Source: AP-15 sp963703855 (GTDB lineage: Bacteria > Pseudomonadota > Alphaproteobacteria > ATCC43930 > CGMCC-115725). From it: DNA of 64,000 bases. Positions 62,104-64,000 of this stretch are shown one piece after another. The translations under genes and the position numbers were made by a program. The notes beneath the pieces were generated by a model. It saw only the letters and a program-made list of their open reading frames with translations. It had not been told where the DNA came from and did no database searches. The stretch spans positions 62,001-126,000 of the forward strand of contig CAVPFW010000025.1 of assembly GCA_963703855.1 (NCBI GenBank), given 5' to 3'. The first letter of the stretch is position 1. The number at the start of each line of letters is the position of its first letter.

Positions 62104-63048
62104 TCAGGACTGCCGCTCGTACCAGCCGCCGCGGCGGAAACGGTCGAGATAGGTCGGCAGAATCGCCTCGACCGCGGTCGGCGCGATCCCGAGCGCAGCA
62201 AAGGTCATCGCTCCGGAAGAGACCACGTTGTCGCGCTTCAGCAGCTCGACCTGGTCGGGGGTCAACGGCGGATTGGGCAGGATCGCCATCAGCCGCGCTT
62301 GCAGTGCGGCCAGTCCGAACGGCAGGCCGACCAGCACCCGCTTGCGGCGAATCTGGCTCAACAGCAGCTCGACGAGCTCGCGGAAGGTATAGATTTTGGG
62401 CCCGCCGAGCTCATAGGTGCGGCCCGCCGCGGCCGGGTCGTCGAGGCATTTCAGCACCGCTTCGGCGACATCGGCGACATAGACCGGCTGAAACCTTGTG
62501 TGGCCGCCGCCGATCAGCGGCAATGCCGGCGAGACCGTCGCCATCGCCGCAAAGCGGTTGAAGAACTGGTCCTCCGGCCCGAATACGACCGAAGGGCGCA
62601 GGATCGTGACGGTCGGGAAGGCGTCGCGCACCGCGGCCTCGCCGGCGGCCTTGGTGCGCGCATAGGCCGAGGGCGAGCGCGGGTCGGCGCCGATCGCCGA
62701 GATGTGCACAAAGCGCTCGACCCCGGCCTCGCGCGCCAGGCGCGCCAGGCGCGCCGGGCCGAGATGGTGCGCCCGATCGAAGGTCTGCGACCCGCTCTCG
62801 CGCAGGATGCCGACGCAGTTGACCAGCGCGTCGTTGCCGGCAAGAAAGGCCGGCACCAGCCGCTCGTCGCCGAGGGCCACGTTCAACGCCGCGATCTGCC
62901 CGACATTGCCCAGCGGCATCAGGAACTTGGCTTCCTCGGCCCGGCGGCAGCCGACGGCCACCAGGTCGCCCCGTGCGGCGAGCCGCTGGACGACGTAGCG
63001 GCCGATAAAGCCCGACCCGCCCAGCACCGCGGTCCGGCGAGTTCTCAT
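62104..63048 (-). CDS. NDUFA9-like NAD(P)-binding protein (complex I accessory type)
   Basis: A 314-residue atypical SDR: TAVLGGSGFIGRYVVQRLAA, LVNCVGILRESGSQTFDRAH, FVHISAIGADPRSPSAYART (the YxxxK equivalent is YARTK), TILRPSVVFGPEDQFFNRFA and FQPVYVADVAEAVLKCLDDP. This matches the alphaproteobacterial homologue of mitochondrial NDUFA9, a complex I accessory subunit. It lies upstream of the cyclophilin gene with 66 bases between them. Confidence 0.9.
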   Translation of the reverse strand: MRTRRTAVLGGSGFIGRYVVQRLAARGDLVAVGCRRAEEAKFLMPLGNVGQIAALNVALGDERLVPAFLAGNDALVNCVGILRESGSQTFDRAHHLGPARLARLAREAGVERFVHISAIGADPRSPSAYARTKAAGEAAVRDAFPTVTILRPSVVFGPEDQFFNRFAAMATVSPALPLIGGGHTRFQPVYVADVAEAVLKCLDDPAAAGRTYELGGPKIYTFRELVELLLSQIRRKRVLVGLPFGLAALQARLMAILPNPPLTPDQVELLKRDNVVSSGAMTFAALGIAPTAVEAILPTYLDRFRRGGWYERQS

Positions 63049-63196
63049 CGATCCCCCCGCTGCGCACCGCCCGCAATCGGGCCCGATGCCGGCCTTCTAT
63101 AACGCAGCGCGCGCACCGCCGAAAGGCGGCGCGCCTTCTCACCGGCGGCGCAGCGCGCTAGAACGCGGCTCGATCATGGGATCGGAGTAGAGAGCG

Positions 63197-64000
63197 ATGG
63201 CAGATCAATCCCCGTCGACCAACGCGTATCCGGTGCCGGAGCGGATGAAGGCCTGGGTGCTCGGCGGACCGGGCGAGATCCTGCCGGTCGAGAAGCCGGT
63301 GCCGCAGCCGGGCATGGCCGAAGTCTTGCTCCGTATCGACGCGGTGGCGGTGTGCGCGACCGACCTCGAGATCATGCGCCACGGGCTGCCCGCGATGGTC
63401 GATGGCGGCCTGCCGTTCAACAAGAACTTGACGATCGGCCACGAGTATATGGGGACCGTGGTCAGGCTCGGGTCCGCGGTCGACGAATATGCGATCGGCG
63501 AACGGGTCACCGTCGAGGTCCATGCCGGCTGCGGCCGCTGCGCGCGCTGCCGCCAGGGCATGTACACCTCGTGCCTAAATTACGGCGATCTGGCAAAGGG
63601 GCACCGCGCCAACGGCTTCACCACCGATGGCGGCTTCGCCCAATATGCCGTCAACAACGTCAACACGCTGGTCCATGTGCCGGACGACATGAGCGACGCG
63701 GAGGCGACCCTCGTCGTCACCGCCGGCACCGCGATGTACGGGCTCGACGTGCTCGGCGGGCTGATCGCCGGCGAAGGCGTCGTCGTCACCGGCCCCGGGC
63801 CGATCGGCCTCTTGGGCGTCGCGGTCGCCAAGGCGCTCGGCGCCGACCCGGTGATCCTGACCGGGACCCGCGACCACCGGCTCGATCTCGGCAGAAAGCT
63901 CGGTGCCGATCATGTGATCAATGCTCGCCGGGAGAACGCCGTCGCGGCGGTCAGACGCATCACCGGCGGCAAGGGCGTGCAGTTCGTCGTCGAGTGCTCG
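63197..64000 (+). CDS. Zinc-dependent alcohol dehydrogenase, N-terminal part (runs off window)
   Basis: The visible 268 residues are a zinc medium-chain dehydrogenase: PVPERMKAWVLGGPGEILPV, VAVCATDLEIMRHG with the catalytic-zinc Cys, TIGHEYMGTVVRLGSAV with His and Glu, the structural zinc site CGRCARCRQGMYTSC, and the Rossmann motif VVVTGPGPIGLLGVAVAKAL. The protein continues to GKGVQFVVECS at the window end. The closest branch is threonine/sorbitol dehydrogenase-like. GGAG lies 9-12 bases upstream of the ATG. Confidence 0.92.
   Translation, partial: MADQSPSTNAYPVPERMKAWVLGGPGEILPVEKPVPQPGMAEVLLRIDAVAVCATDLEIMRHGLPAMVDGGLPFNKNLTIGHEYMGTVVRLGSAVDEYAIGERVTVEVHAGCGRCARCRQGMYTSCLNYGDLAKGHRANGFTTDGGFAQYAVNNVNTLVHVPDDMSDAEATLVVTAGTAMYGLDVLGGLIAGEGVVVTGPGPIGLLGVAVAKALGADPVILTGTRDHRLDLGRKLGADHVINARRENAVAAVRRITGGKGVQFVVECS

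Overview
The window is 64 kb of GC-rich DNA (most codons end in G or C) from an alphaproteobacterium, most likely in or near the Rhodospirillales. This placement rests on gene content and protein style (MurJ, DapB, Nth, bactofilin, MlaA, an NDUFA9-like reductase, AmpG, an Ior-type ferredoxin oxidoreductase). No rRNA gene is present to confirm it. It is a chromosomal stretch of mostly housekeeping and catabolic genes with one compact patch of mobile DNA.

Layout. 1-5.1 kb: the 5' end of murJ, then a carbamoyltransferase cluster (SxtJ-like membrane protein, DUF5989 microprotein, methyltransferase, carbamoyltransferase, broken SGNH hydrolase). 5.3-13.8 kb: dapB, a frameshifted DUF2244 gene, nth, bactofilin, an EI24-like membrane protein, an MlaA lipoprotein, an MFS permease and a frameshifted PEP-CTERM protein. 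14.4-17.8 kb: a minus-strand run SDR > APH-like phosphotransferase > DUF6285 > RibB fused to a degenerate GTP cyclohydrolase II domain. 18.4-34.9 kb: two Do/HtrA-type proteases, an HTH protein, an FAD-linked dehydrogenase, a fused indolepyruvate ferredoxin oxidoreductase, glycerate kinase plus pyruvate kinase, an esterase, a GH15 enzyme and a Tyr/Pro-rich secreted protein. 35.3-37.4 kb: an MlaC-like protein, a quinone oxidoreductase-like enzyme and an NTF2-like protein.

37.8-43.6 kb is the mobile patch. It opens with a 3' fragment of tRNA-Glu (a likely integration scar) and a stub of a type I restriction gene. An IS110/IS1111-type element follows, then an IS256-type transposase gene split by an IS21-type element. 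The IS21 element has matching inverted ends, a 7-bp target duplication and arrays of 23-bp repeats at its ends. A vapBC-like toxin-antitoxin pair lies just beyond.

44.5-64 kb: catabolic and accessory genes (flavin monooxygenase, M19 dipeptidase, class I aldolase, cupins, dienelactone hydrolase, an uncharacterised 493-aa protein beside two CE4 deacetylases, SDR, nitroreductase), tupAB tungstate-uptake genes, a YgjP-type metallopeptidase, AmpG, a cyclophilin, the NDUFA9-like protein and a zinc alcohol dehydrogenase running off the end.

Two themes cut across the window. First, several families of palindromic repeats recur, and some sit inside or against genes: in frame within the DUF6285 gene, at the 5' end of ampG, within the IS256 gene, and as inverted brackets around a GIY-YIG nuclease gene. 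Second, many genes carry a single-base frameshift that splits an otherwise well-conserved protein. This means either real decay or indel errors in the assembly, and the sequence alone cannot separate these.
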